Shown here: in pieces, positions 1 through 10,027 of the stretch | Position numbering within the stretch: the stretch's first letter is position 1 | How the letters are laid out: each line of letters begins with the position of its first letter | Assembly: GCA_913049555.1 (NCBI GenBank) | Contig: CAJWYM010000001.1 | Location: 1 to 64,000 of the forward strand | Length of the DNA: 64,000 bases | Origin: an uncultured Opitutia bacterium | Lineage (GTDB): Bacteria; Verrucomicrobiota; Verrucomicrobiia; Opitutales; CAJWYM01 | Direction: 5' to 3' | The notes under the pieces: model-generated | The model's input: only the letters and a program-made list of their open reading frames with translations | Databases searched by the model: none | What the model was told of the DNA's origin: nothing | Made by a program: the position numbers and the translations under genes

Positions 1-2
1 GG

Positions 3-1448
3 CGCTCAAATAGGTCTATTGCGAAAGAACTGGGTATAAACCGAAAGACGGTCAATAAGTGGGTAAAACAATATAAATCCGAAGCTAAAGATATGGATTC
101 AAAAGGGTCCAAAACGCTTATCGGCTCTGAAGCTATTTCAATTAGTAAATGTAAGGCATTTGATAAGCAGATATTCGAAAAGTTAGAGCAAGGACTTTCT
201 ACTGTTCGTATTCATGAAGATCTTACGAGTGAATCTGGTTTTGGAGGCTCTTATTCCTGTTTAAATCGATATATCCGTAAATTAGAACAAAGTCTTCCTG
301 AGCCCATTAAGCGGATGGAATGTCAAGCTGGAGAGGAAGCTCAAATTGATTTTGGAGAAGCCTATGTTTTGAAGAACGGGAAAAAGAAACAGAAAGCTCA
401 TATTCTACGAATGACTCTAAGTTACTCGAGGAAAAGTTATAGTGAAGCGGTTTTGAATCAATCTCAGGAAAACTTCATCCGAGCGATAGAAAACGGACTT
501 CGTTCATTCGGAGGAGTCCCTCGATTCTTATGTATTGATAACCTAAAAGCAGGTGTAAAGAAAGCGGATTGGTTTGATCCAGAAGTATCCCCCAAGTTTA
601 AATCCTTTTGTGATCATTATAATACAGTAGCGATGCCCACTCGTCCTTACACCCCCGAACACAAAGGAAAAGTAGAAGCAGGAGTGAAATATGTAAAAGA
701 GAACGGTCTAAAAGGGCGGGTCTTCGATTGCTTAGCCGATTTGAATAAACACCTCAAGGATTGGGAGGTAAACACAGCAGACAAAAGAATACATGGAACG
801 ACAAGGAAGCAAGTTGGGGAACATTTTGAACAAATGGAACGAGGAGAATTGGGAAGCTTAGTCCCTACACTGTTTCCAATGTATGAAGAAGGAATCAGGA
901 AAGTCCAAAGAGATGGATTCGTTCAGGTTGGTCAGGCTTATTATGATGCTCCTGCCGAATACATAGGTCATGAGGTCTGGGTGAGATGGAACTCGAATGA
1001 AGTATCAATACACCGAATGGGATCTTTTGAGAAAGTTCGAACCCATTTGCCTTTAAAAAGAGGAATGTTTTCCAAGAACTTAGCAATGATGGGTCAATCA
1101 CCAGATGGAAGCACTAATGACTACTGGTTCAATCAAGTATGGATCAAACTAGGAGAATCCTGTTACCAGTGGGCAAAAATAGCGCAAAAGAACCGAGATG
1201 ACTTTAATTATCGCATTCTATTAGGACTCTTAGATTTAAAAAAGAAATACAAGATAGAGGCGCTTCAGGATGCCTGTCGAAACTCGCTGAAATCAGGACA
1301 CTACAATCTGAGAGCCTTGCGAAACGAGTTAAACAATCCTAGCACACAAGAGTTTATGGACTTCTCTGAAAATAATGGAGTAATTAGAGAGATCGAAGAA
1401 TATCAAAGCTTCTTTGAACAAAATACTAACTCTGCTCAAATGGGGTAA
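3..1448 (+). CDS. istA: IS21 family transposase IstA, 5' truncated by window edge
   Basis: Frame stays open to the window edge (RSNRSIAKELGINRKTVNKWVKQYKSEAKD...), an HTH followed by a DDE integrase core (AQIDFGEA...CIDNLKAGV...PEHKGKVE). Confidence 0.93.
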   Translation, partial: RSNRSIAKELGINRKTVNKWVKQYKSEAKDMDSKGSKTLIGSEAISISKCKAFDKQIFEKLEQGLSTVRIHEDLTSESGFGGSYSCLNRYIRKLEQSLPEPIKRMECQAGEEAQIDFGEAYVLKNGKKKQKAHILRMTLSYSRKSYSEAVLNQSQENFIRAIENGLRSFGGVPRFLCIDNLKAGVKKADWFDPEVSPKFKSFCDHYNTVAMPTRPYTPEHKGKVEAGVKYVKENGLKGRVFDCLADLNKHLKDWEVNTADKRIHGTTRKQVGEHFEQMERGELGSLVPTLFPMYEEGIRKVQRDGFVQVGQAYYDAPAEYIGHEVWVRWNSNEVSIHRMGSFEKVRTHLPLKRGMFSKNLAMMGQSPDGSTNDYWFNQVWIKLGESCYQWAKIAQKNRDDFNYRILLGLLDLKKKYKIEALQDACRNSLKSGHYNLRALRNELNNPSTQEFMDFSENNGVIREIEEYQSFFEQNTNSAQMG

Positions 1449-1473
1449 GTTTCTTTAAATGGAGGAGTATAAA

Positions 1474-2223
1474 ATGATCACCAATCAACTGAAACAATCT
1501 CTGCTTAAACTTCGACTCTCAGGATTAAGAGAAACCCTTGATCTCCGACTACAAGAAGCAGCAAGCAATCAATTAAGTCACCTTCAATTCATCGAGTTAT
1601 TAATACAAGATGAAATCGATGTTCGAGATCAAAGGACAATAAAACGCCGTAATAAACACGCAAGTTTTAGAGATCTCAAATCTCTTGAAGACTTTGATTT
1701 TGGCTTCAATCCAACTATTAATAAGGCTCTAATCTATGAACTAGCTACTGGTAAATTTTTATTAAGATCCGAAGATGTTCTCTTTGTAGGACCTCCAGGC
1801 ACGGGCAAGTCGCATCTAGTCCAAGCGATAGGAGTTGGGCTTATTAAGATGGGAAAGATTGTCCTATATCGGTCCATTTACGATCTGGTCTCTGAATTAC
1901 TGCGCGCGGATGAAGATGCAGCTAAAAAGGACAAAGTAATGACGAAATACCTGAAATGTGATTTACTAATCATCGATGACATGGGCATTAAACAGCTCCC
2001 AGGTAAAGCCGGTGAAACCTTATTTGAAATCATTCTGAGACGACACCAACTTAAGTCTACAATGATGACCTCAAATCGTCCTATTGAAGATTGGGGAAAA
2101 ATCATAGGAGATGTTCCTGCCACATCAGCTATCTTGGACAGATTTTTAAGCCATTCTCACCTTATCGAAATCAAAGGTAAAAGCTTTCGTATTCAAAATG
2201 CTACTTGCAAAAATATGAACTAA
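1474..2223 (+). CDS. istB: IS21-like element helper ATPase IstB
   Basis: Walker A GPPGTGKSHLVQAIG, Walker B LLIIDDMG, TSNRP motif; GGAGGA Shine-Dalgarno just before ATG 1474 (ORF opens at 1459). Confidence 0.93.
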   Translation: MITNQLKQSLLKLRLSGLRETLDLRLQEAASNQLSHLQFIELLIQDEIDVRDQRTIKRRNKHASFRDLKSLEDFDFGFNPTINKALIYELATGKFLLRSEDVLFVGPPGTGKSHLVQAIGVGLIKMGKIVLYRSIYDLVSELLRADEDAAKKDKVMTKYLKCDLLIIDDMGIKQLPGKAGETLFEIILRRHQLKSTMMTSNRPIEDWGKIIGDVPATSAILDRFLSHSHLIEIKGKSFRIQNATCKNMN

Positions 2224-2240
2224 ATTACACATTCTAAAAA

Positions 2241-2292
2241 GTGGCCCGTTTTGAACGCTTATAAGTGGACCGTTTTGAAACGCTCAGTGACA
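2241..2292 (+). repeat. IS21 right-end repeated transposase-binding motif
   Basis: Two near-identical ~20 bp direct repeats at 2241-2259 and 2265-2284, adjacent to the terminal tgaca. Confidence 0.7.
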
Positions 2293-2318
2293 GTATGACT
2301 AATGAGATTTCAGAATTA

Positions 2319-4508
2319 TTAAAGATCGGGTTTAATAGTGTTATTTAAAATCTGATTTTTAACTTTAGATAACATTTGTAGAGCAATTGGATGATTGGGT
2401 TCGATTTTGAGAACAGACTGCCAACAGTATTTTGCTTCTCTAAATTCTGAAAGCATGAAATGAGCTTTTCCCTTATTGATTAGAACAGTAATGTTATTAG
2501 TTTGAATCTCTAAGATCTTGTCACAAGTTAAAATTGTCTTTTCAAAATCTTTGTAATTAAAATAAATTCCTGCTAGATTGTTTAAAGCTCTGATATTGTT
2601 AAAATCAAAATTTAATACTTCTGTGTATAGTTTTTGAGCCTTATCCAAGTCGTTTTTTCTAAAATAGCAATCTCCTAAATGAAGTAAAAGTGATTTGTTA
2701 TTGGGAAAACTTTTTGTAAGTTTTTCAAGGAATTGAAGAGATTCAAAAGAGCTGAAATCATTTTTTTTAACGATGCTGAAAAAAATATCCTCTGCTGGGA
2801 AATCCTCAGGAATTCCTCCGATCTTATTTTGATTTAAAAAGGATATGTAGGCATTTTCAGTATCTCCCAATAGAAGATGATTGACCATCAGATTGTAATG
2901 AATTTGTGCATAATTTGGATGTGTGTTTAGTATTAAATTGTAATATTCTATTGATTTTCTATGTTTTTGTAGCTGAAAATAATTATATGCCAAATAATAT
3001 TGAGCACGAATATTGATATTGTTCCATTGAATTGCTTTTATTAGGAATAATTCAGCTTCATTGTATTTTGTCTCATTCATACGAATCATTCCTTTTCTAG
3101 TTAAAATTTCAGAATTCAAAGGACTTAGAGAAAATTTAAAAATGAAGAGAGTCAAAACAAGGACATTTAAAACCTTAAAAAACAATTTTTTAGGGATTCT
3201 ATTTAAATAAAATTCTGCAGATTTTTGTTTTAATGCATTTGCATTCCCAATTAAAACTCCTAAAAGAATAGATAGAAATAGCGGACATACATACCATCTT
3301 AAAATGACGCTTACTTGGGAATGCATAAAGATTCCCATAATCCCAAAAATAATACCGATTAATATTTTGTTATTTAGCCCTTTTGAGGGTGAGAGAACTT
3401 TTTTTATTAAAGCTACAATGTAAATCAGAAGAATAGAATAAAGAGAAATCCCGACTACACCTAATTCAGCAAAAATTTGTAAAAATTCGCAATGTGCATG
3501 CAATATGTTCTGGGATAAGAGGGATTCAAGTTTTTCTGGATTTCTATATTCAGGGAAAGATTTTGCATAGTTTCCTGATCCGACTCCAAACCAAAAATTA
3601 TCTAAGATCATATCTATTGTTGCTTTCCAAATCTCTAACCTGGGTCTTGGAACATCGTTTTTTAACCAAGCTGAAATTCTATGAACAGTTTGACTGAGAA
3701 AATAGGCAAATACAGAAAATATACCAAAAATGACTAGAAAAATTGTGAATCGGTATTTTGCCTTTATGGAAAAAAACTCAGTTTTAATTTCTTTTCGTAG
3801 GTAAAGAATTGTTCCGATCAATGAGATGAGACAAGCAATCAATGCTCCTTTACTGCCTGAAAGTAAGACCATAAGGAACAATAGAGTTGCAACTATTGAA
3901 CTTAAAACACGGAAACTTTTTTTTCGTTCAGAATCAAAGGAACATGCAGTAAATATTGGTATTAACATAAGAGAATATCCTGCAAGCATATTGGGGTTGC
4001 CAATTGTTGAAAGAACTCTTTCACTCTCATCAATTCCCCATTCCATAGGGTCTAATTTGGCAAATTGAACCAAACCATAAATACTTACTAGAAAACCGGG
4101 AATTCCAAGTAAAAGGAGCAGTAAATTCAAATTCCTACCATTTCTAAAAAAAAAGGAGGTTAACAAAAGAGAAAGTCCCAAAATGAGCAGTCGCCAAATT
4201 TCAGTAAAATTTAGAAAGAGTCCAAATTTCAATTTGGAACTTAAAAGCATATAACTGAGGGATGCTATTCCGAAAATTATTAACTTAAAATTGGATTGGA
4301 CAAAACATTTGAAAGCCAATGAGTTGCATGATATTCCAACAAAAACAGCTATAATTATGCATTCATAAGCTGTTTTTTTTAAGTATCCTGATTCGATAGT
4401 GAGAGTAGAATATAAAAGAGGGGTAATAAAAAAAACACAAAAATATAAAAGTTCAAAAATACGTATACTTCTAAATTTATAAAAATGATTATTTTGTATT
4501 TCGGGCAT
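2319..4508 (-). CDS. O-antigen ligase/polymerase family membrane protein with C-terminal TPR repeats
   Basis: Multiple TM helices, Wzy_C-like motif (GVGSGNYAKSFPEYRNPE...HAHCEFLQIFAELGVVGI), C-terminal TPRs. Confidence 0.85.
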   Translation of the reverse strand: MPEIQNNHFYKFRSIRIFELLYFCVFFITPLLYSTLTIESGYLKKTAYECIIIAVFVGISCNSLAFKCFVQSNFKLIIFGIASLSYMLLSSKLKFGLFLNFTEIWRLLILGLSLLLTSFFFRNGRNLNLLLLLLGIPGFLVSIYGLVQFAKLDPMEWGIDESERVLSTIGNPNMLAGYSLMLIPIFTACSFDSERKKSFRVLSSIVATLLFLMVLLSGSKGALIACLISLIGTILYLRKEIKTEFFSIKAKYRFTIFLVIFGIFSVFAYFLSQTVHRISAWLKNDVPRPRLEIWKATIDMILDNFWFGVGSGNYAKSFPEYRNPEKLESLLSQNILHAHCEFLQIFAELGVVGISLYSILLIYIVALIKKVLSPSKGLNNKILIGIIFGIMGIFMHSQVSVILRWYVCPLFLSILLGVLIGNANALKQKSAEFYLNRIPKKLFFKVLNVLVLTLFIFKFSLSPLNSEILTRKGMIRMNETKYNEAELFLIKAIQWNNINIRAQYYLAYNYFQLQKHRKSIEYYNLILNTHPNYAQIHYNLMVNHLLLGDTENAYISFLNQNKIGGIPEDFPAEDIFFSIVKKNDFSSFESLQFLEKLTKSFPNNKSLLLHLGDCYFRKNDLDKAQKLYTEVLNFDFNNIRALNNLAGIYFNYKDFEKTILTCDKILEIQTNNITVLINKGKAHFMLSEFREAKYCWQSVLKIEPNHPIALQMLSKVKNQILNNTIKPDL

Positions 4509-4684
4509 GATTAAAGTGTATAATTTTTAAAATTATGCTACAGAGATTTTGTAGACTTTCAGCACTTATAGAATTTTACATAGGATGTGTTCAACATAAT
4601 ATTGAAAAGTCATCGATTAGGAATTGCATCTGTATTCATAGTTTTTTATAATTTTATAGTTTGTGTATTAAAATCAATTATAAA

Positions 4685-5314
4685 ATGAAATCTACAGTCA
4701 TAACAACATTCGCACTGGTTGCATCCAGTATTTTTTTAATGGGCCAAAACAAGATTGAGAATTTTTCTTTGGCTGGAGCTAAAGATTTAGCAATCGGTCA
4801 AAAAACTACGATTTTGACTGATGTTGAGCCGAATGACGCTATGGTGTCATGGACACTTTTGGGAGAAAACGTTGAATGGGTTTCTGAGCCTGCTTTTCAA
4901 GGTGGATTTTATAACTACAAAGGAGTTATTAAAGCTACAAATCCCGGAACTTACTCTTTAACCGCTAACATTGGAACTACAGGTGCAACTGTAAGTATCA
5001 CTTCGGGACCTTTTTGGGTTTCTGAAAGTGTAAAGTTGAATTTATTGGGAGCTTCCGATTTAGACTTAGGTCAGAATCAAGTGATTCGAGCTCAGGTCAC
5101 TCCGAATTACGTTGATTTAAAATGGGAAATTGACGGAAATGGTGCCTACTTTCATAATGAGCCCTATTTGCAGAAAATTACCGGTAACGGGACAGCTATT
5201 TGGAAAGCAGTTATCAAGGGTGCTCAAACACCCGGAACCTTTTCAATTAGTGCTGGTTTTTATGATGGTTCAGGAACTGTTAGCTCAAGCGCGGGAGTCT
5301 TTTATACTCAGTAG
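4685..5314 (+). CDS. Secreted protein with two tandem Ig-like repeats
   Basis: Signal peptide MKSTVITTFALVASSIFLMG; two ~85 aa units (LAGAKDLAIGQ... and LLGASDLDLGQ...); start set at internal ATG 4685. Confidence 0.7.
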   Translation: MKSTVITTFALVASSIFLMGQNKIENFSLAGAKDLAIGQKTTILTDVEPNDAMVSWTLLGENVEWVSEPAFQGGFYNYKGVIKATNPGTYSLTANIGTTGATVSITSGPFWVSESVKLNLLGASDLDLGQNQVIRAQVTPNYVDLKWEIDGNGAYFHNEPYLQKITGNGTAIWKAVIKGAQTPGTFSISAGFYDGSGTVSSSAGVFYTQ

Positions 5315-5540
5315 TAAATACTTTTAATTGTTTTTCAAGACTCAGTTAATTGTTACTGGATTTTCCTTTTTAAGAATAACGATGCCATCGTATAAAGAGT
5401 CTTAATTTTTCTAATTTCTTGATTAGAATCCTTCTATAATTTCTTTAGAAATCTGTTGAACATGGATTTTGTTTTTAGATTTGGAATGACTTTCAAGTAC
5501 AATTTGTTATGCTAATTTTCTTTTGAATATTCAAGCATCC

Positions 5541-6245
5541 ATGAGTGATATAGATTTAAACCAGCATCTATTAAAATTAGAACCTAATAAGCGGATAGAA
5601 TGGGCATTGGAACGTTATGACCAAAAACTTGTTTTAAGCACTAGTTTTGGAGTTCAGAGTGCTGTTATGCTTCACATGACAACCCAAGTTTTCCCGGATA
5701 TCCCTGTAATTTTTGTAGATACAGGCTATTTGTTTGAGAAAACGTATCAATTTGCGGAAAAATTAACGGCTCAATTAAAACTAAATCTTAAAGTGTTTTC
5801 TTCTCCCATGACAGCTGCTAGGCAAGAGGCATTGTTTGGTAAAAGATGGACCCAAAGCATAGGGGATTTGGAGCAATATAATTTACAAAATAAAGTCGAA
5901 CCCATGAATCGTGCTCTCTCTGAATTGGAGGCAGAGGCGTGGATGTCGGGATTGAGAAGGACTCAATCTTCTTCTAGAGGGAAAAGAGAATTCATTGAGC
6001 GGCAAAAAAAGACTGTCAAAATCTATCCAATCTTAGATTGGACAGATCGTGATGTTTATGTTTATTTGAATAAGTTCCATTTACCATATCATCCTATGTG
6101 GGATGAGGGCTATGTCTCTTTAGGAGATTGGCACAGCACATCAAAACTGACTGCAGGCATGAAAGCGGAAGATACCCGTTTCAAGGGAATGAAACGTGAA
6201 TGCGGTCTTCATGAAATTTCAGACAACGTAGATTTTCAAATATGA
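5541..6245 (+). CDS. cysH: Phosphoadenylyl-sulfate (PAPS) reductase
   Basis: [22 protein letters not shown]-terminal ECGLHE; no CC...CxxC cluster motifs, so PAPS type rather than APS type; ORF could start at TTG 5523. Confidence 0.88.
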   Translation: MSDIDLNQHLLKLEPNKRIEWALERYDQKLVLSTSFGVQSAVMLHMTTQVFPDIPVIFVDTGYLFEKTYQFAEKLTAQLKLNLKVFSSPMTAARQEALFGKRWTQSIGDLEQYNLQNKVEPMNRALSELEAEAWMSGLRRTQSSSRGKREFIERQKKTVKIYPILDWTDRDVYVYLNKFHLPYHPMWDEGYVSLGDWHSTSKLTAGMKAEDTRFKGMKRECGLHEISDNVDFQI

Positions 6246-7382
6246 TAACTCCAGAAACAAAATTATTAATCGAAGATTTAACCAAAAGAGCGGGTTATTT
6301 GTGGAGGTATCTTTGACGTTGATAAAAAGAAATTAGGGATCGCTTCTTGTGAAGAAAAAATGGCTGATGCAGGGTTTTGGGAAGACCAAGTGGCGGCTCA
6401 AAAAGTTATCAGTGAATCCAATAAGTTAAAACAATCCATTCAGGGGGTCGTCGAATTCACAACTTCTTTAGAGGATGTACCTGTGATGTTAGAATTGGCA
6501 GAGGAGTCTGGGGATGAGGGTCTGGAGTATGAAAAAGAATTGTTGTCCTCCGTAGATGAATTGTCTGAGAGGATCGAGCGTTTAGAAATTATGGCTTTTT
6601 TGGGTGGAGAGTTGGATCCAAATCCGGCAATCTTAACTATTCATGCTGGGGCAGGAGGCACCGAGTCATGCGATTGGGCAGATATGCTTTTCCGATTGTA
6701 TACTCGTTGGGCTGAAAGAAGTGGTTTTAAGATTGAGATTCAAGATGTTCAAACAGGAGAGGAAGCAGGTATTAGCAAAGCAACTATAAGAATTGATGGA
6801 CCTTATGCTTATGGTCATATTAAAGCTGAGCGTGGAGTCCATCGTCTTGTAAGAATCAGTCCTTTTGACTCAAATAAAAAACGACATACTTCTTTTTCAT
6901 CAGTAGATGTGGTTGCTGAGATTACGGATGAAATCGATATCGAATTGAATGATGAGGAGATCCGGGTTGATACTTATCGGGCAAGTGGAAAGGGCGGACA
7001 ACATGTCAATAAGACTGACTCTGCGGTCCGAATGACTCACTTGCCCACAGGAATCGTGGTTACTTGCCAAAATGAGAGGTCTCAAATGAAAAATCGTGCT
7101 ACAGCTATGAAAACTCTGAAGTCACGAATTTATGAAAAGAGACAAGATGAAAAGCGAACAGAAATGGAAAAATTCTATGGAGAAAAGGGAGAGATTGGAT
7201 GGGGCAACCAAATCAGATCTTATGTTTTTCAACCCTATCAGATGGTAAAGGATTTACGGACTGGAACTGAAACTTCTAACATTCAAGAGGTCATGGATGG
7301 TGGTATTGATGATTTCATCCACTCGTGGCTTCGAGCGGGAGGCCCTTCTAGTCGGCAGAATGCTGTTGTTTTGAAGGATTGA
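6242..7382 (+). CDS. prfB: Peptide chain release factor 2, expressed through a programmed +1 frameshift at CTT-TGA-C (6311-6317)
   Basis: ATG 6242 frame reads [24 protein letters not shown] then TGA; +1 shift gives [22 protein letters not shown]...; GGQ motif [17 protein letters not shown]. Confidence 0.95.
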
Positions 7383-7598
7383 ACAAGCAAAAATTTAGGA
7401 TTCCTTAAAAAGAAATTGTCTGAATGGTTTTTAAAAATTTCCAACTTGGAGTTTATATCCTTACGGAAAGGTTTCATTGTTCGCTTGGTCTCCTGTGTAA
7501 CTTTTAAAAAGAAAAGATAATATTAGCTCCATCAGATTCCAAAAAGAATGGGATAAATGATTTAAAATCAAATAAAAAAATTTATAATTACCGTTCTA

Positions 7599-8945
7599 AT
7601 GTTAGAATTATCGAGCCAAAATATAGCGAATGCATTGAAGCAAACCTCTCTATTTGAGGGTAAAAACTGGGTGTATTCTCCAGATCCTTTTTATTTAAGT
7701 AAAGAGCAAGTTGTTGAGTTAGAGAAAATTGGTGAGGCTTGTTTAAAGTTTTATGAGGGTCTTAATTTGTTGTATAACAAAATTGCAGAGGATAAGCCGA
7801 TACTAAGAAATGGAGGTGGAGAATCAGCAAATTGGGTCTTGGAGTATCTACAGATTGGGAAACCTGATTTTTTATTATCTCATGCGAGTTCTGGGAAGGT
7901 TCGTTCAAAATTGCCACCAGTGATACGTCCGGATCTTTTGCTTACAAACGAGGGATTCGTTATGACCGAATTGGATTCGGTTCCAGGCGGGATTGGATTG
8001 ACCGCATTTTTGTATCAACTATACGGGGATTATCCTGAGTTGGTTGGAAGTGATAAAGCGATATTTAGGAATTTTTTATCTGCAATGCGTGGTGACAGGA
8101 ATGCCCATTTAATTATTGCTGTTAGTAAAGAAGCCTCTACTTACAAGCCAGAGATGGAATGGTTGGTTTCACAATTAAGTTCGCAATCCAAGATTGAGGT
8201 CGTGGAAGCTGAAAAATTGGATCAATATGTTCAGGGAGGTTGTGTTGTGTATCGATTTTGGGAACTTTTTGACCTAGAAAATTTGCCAGCTGTAAAAGTG
8301 CTTTTTGAACAAGTAGAGAATGGAACTTTCTCAGTCACCCCTCCAATGAAACCGCAATTAGAAGAAAAAATGGGTATGGCTTTGTATCATCATCCTAGAT
8401 TAAATTCTTTTTGGCACGAGACAATCAACAAAAGAAATCGAACCATTCTGGATCGCATTGTTCCCAAATCTTGGATTTTAGATCCAACTCCAGTTGCTGC
8501 AAATGCAATTCTTTTGGGGCCCGAAATCAACGGATCGCCCATTTCTAATTGGTCAGAATTGAAGAATGCAAGTAAGAAGGATAGAAATTTAATTTTAAAG
8601 CGGAGTGGTTTTTCTGAGGACAGTTGGGGTTCTAGGAGTGTCAGTCTGGGAAGTGATTTGTCTCAATTGGAGTGGGGCGAAAAATTAGAGGAGGCAATCG
8701 CAGCTTTTAGAGAATCTCCTTTTATTGTTCAAGATTTTAAGAAGCCTATTTTGAAGGAGCATAGAGTCTATGACAAAAGAGGTGAAATTGTTGTAAAAGA
8801 GGGGAGAACTCGGCTGTGCCCCTATTATTTTGTTGTTAATGGGCATGCAAATTTGTCTGGAGTTTTAGCTACATTTTGTCCCTCTGATAAAAAAATTATT
8901 CATGGAATGTCAGATGCAGCTTTATTGCCCTGTGCGAAGAATTGA
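7599..8945 (+). CDS. Conserved hypothetical protein, possible circularly permuted ATP-grasp-like
   Basis: RPDLLLTNEGFVMTELDSVPGGIGLTAF and C-terminal LILKRSGFSEDSWGSRSV...PFIVQDF resemble permuted ATP-grasp blocks. Confidence 0.5.
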   Translation: MLELSSQNIANALKQTSLFEGKNWVYSPDPFYLSKEQVVELEKIGEACLKFYEGLNLLYNKIAEDKPILRNGGGESANWVLEYLQIGKPDFLLSHASSGKVRSKLPPVIRPDLLLTNEGFVMTELDSVPGGIGLTAFLYQLYGDYPELVGSDKAIFRNFLSAMRGDRNAHLIIAVSKEASTYKPEMEWLVSQLSSQSKIEVVEAEKLDQYVQGGCVVYRFWELFDLENLPAVKVLFEQVENGTFSVTPPMKPQLEEKMGMALYHHPRLNSFWHETINKRNRTILDRIVPKSWILDPTPVAANAILLGPEINGSPISNWSELKNASKKDRNLILKRSGFSEDSWGSRSVSLGSDLSQLEWGEKLEEAIAAFRESPFIVQDFKKPILKEHRVYDKRGEIVVKEGRTRLCPYYFVVNGHANLSGVLATFCPSDKKIIHGMSDAALLPCAKN

Positions 8946-9133
8946 ATTCTCTTACTTCACTCTAATAAAATATTGCAGTTGAGTTCAAAAAAAGTGGAAT
9001 ATTGAACTTTTCCACCTAAGAGATAAGTTCTATGAGGAGGGTATTCTAAAATATTTCTGACAAACTATTGACAAACGAAAATTTTGGATGTTCTTATTTT
9101 AAGCGAATAAGAATCACTCTAGATTTTCTTTTC

Positions 9134-9949
9134 CTACCAATTCAATTTGTTTCTTAGAATTTCAAAGTTGGCGTAACTTTTGGTTTTTATAAGTTGAAAC
9201 TTATTTTTTGAAACTTCGATTTGAAGAGGGAATAAATTTTCTGGTTCATAGATGAAATTTCCGTCAACGGAGGCAATGCTACTAATATCATCAGGATCTC
9301 TAGTTACCGTGAGCGTTATATGTTTAGGGAAAATTACCGGGCGATTCGTTAAAGAATGGGCACAAATTGGGGTCATGGCAGTTACTTCAGCATCTGAGTG
9401 AATAATAGGTCCTCCAGCAGATAGATTGTAGGCTGTAGAGCCTGTTGGTGTAGAAAAGATAACTCCATCGCTTGAATATTGATTTACATAATGTCCATCT
9501 GCATACACTCGAAGTGGAATCAATCTTGAAGAATCGGCATTTTTAATGACCAAGTCGTTCAAGGCGTAGGTTATTAAACCTGCTTTATTCCTACATTTTA
9601 AAAGGGCTCTGGAGTCAATTTCGTAATTCCCAAGTAAGATATCTTTCAATTCAGTCAATCCTTGCTCAGGTGAAAGAGTTGCCATGAACCCAAGTTTTCC
9701 GTATTGAATTCCAAGAACAGGAACATTGTATTTTATAGATTGTCGAACGGTACCCAGAATGGTTCCATCTCCTCCAATTGTGCAGCACATGTCTTGACCC
9801 TCTAGGAAATCTTTTGCTAATGGATAGGCAGAGGAAGATTTCACATCGCATCCTGAGTCTTTTGCTATACTAGACAATCGCTGGGAAAATTCGCTGGCAC
9901 CAATGTTTTTGGCGTTAATGACTATTGCGAGTTTTCGAATTTTTTTCAT
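9134..9949 (-). CDS. nadK: NAD(+) kinase
   Basis: GGDGTILGTVR, NDLVIK, SSDGVIFSTPTGSTAYNLSAGGPI. Confidence 0.95.
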   Translation of the reverse strand: MKKIRKLAIVINAKNIGASEFSQRLSSIAKDSGCDVKSSSAYPLAKDFLEGQDMCCTIGGDGTILGTVRQSIKYNVPVLGIQYGKLGFMATLSPEQGLTELKDILLGNYEIDSRALLKCRNKAGLITYALNDLVIKNADSSRLIPLRVYADGHYVNQYSSDGVIFSTPTGSTAYNLSAGGPIIHSDAEVTAMTPICAHSLTNRPVIFPKHITLTVTRDPDDISSIASVDGNFIYEPENLFPLQIEVSKNKFQLIKTKSYANFEILRNKLNW

Positions 9950-10027
9950 TCTTCATAGATTAAGATGATACGGATAAAATGCAATCTATCTATCTGATAC
10001 TTTAATCGTGCAATTCAGTGTTTTTAT

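Larger units (their letters stand above)
1..2292 (+). mobile_element. IS21-family insertion sequence, left end outside window
   Basis: istA-like transposase followed by istB-like AAA+ ATPase, then a directly repeated right-end motif (gtggcccgttttgaacgct / gtggaccgttttgaaacgct) ending ...tgaca. Confidence 0.9.

Noticed and set aside
895-1101. Antisense ORF within istA
   Set aside because: Shadow ORF opposite a conserved transposase.
5409-5428. Inverted repeat TTCTAAT-N6-ATTAGAA downstream of the Ig-like protein
   Set aside because: AT-only stem without a T tract; expected by chance in this composition.
8983-9016. Possible minus-strand terminator of nadK (GTGGAA...TTCCAC followed by T's on the minus strand)
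   Set aside because: Only 6 bp stem with a 10-nt loop and a competing GTTCAA/TTGAAC pairing; too weak to list as a feature.
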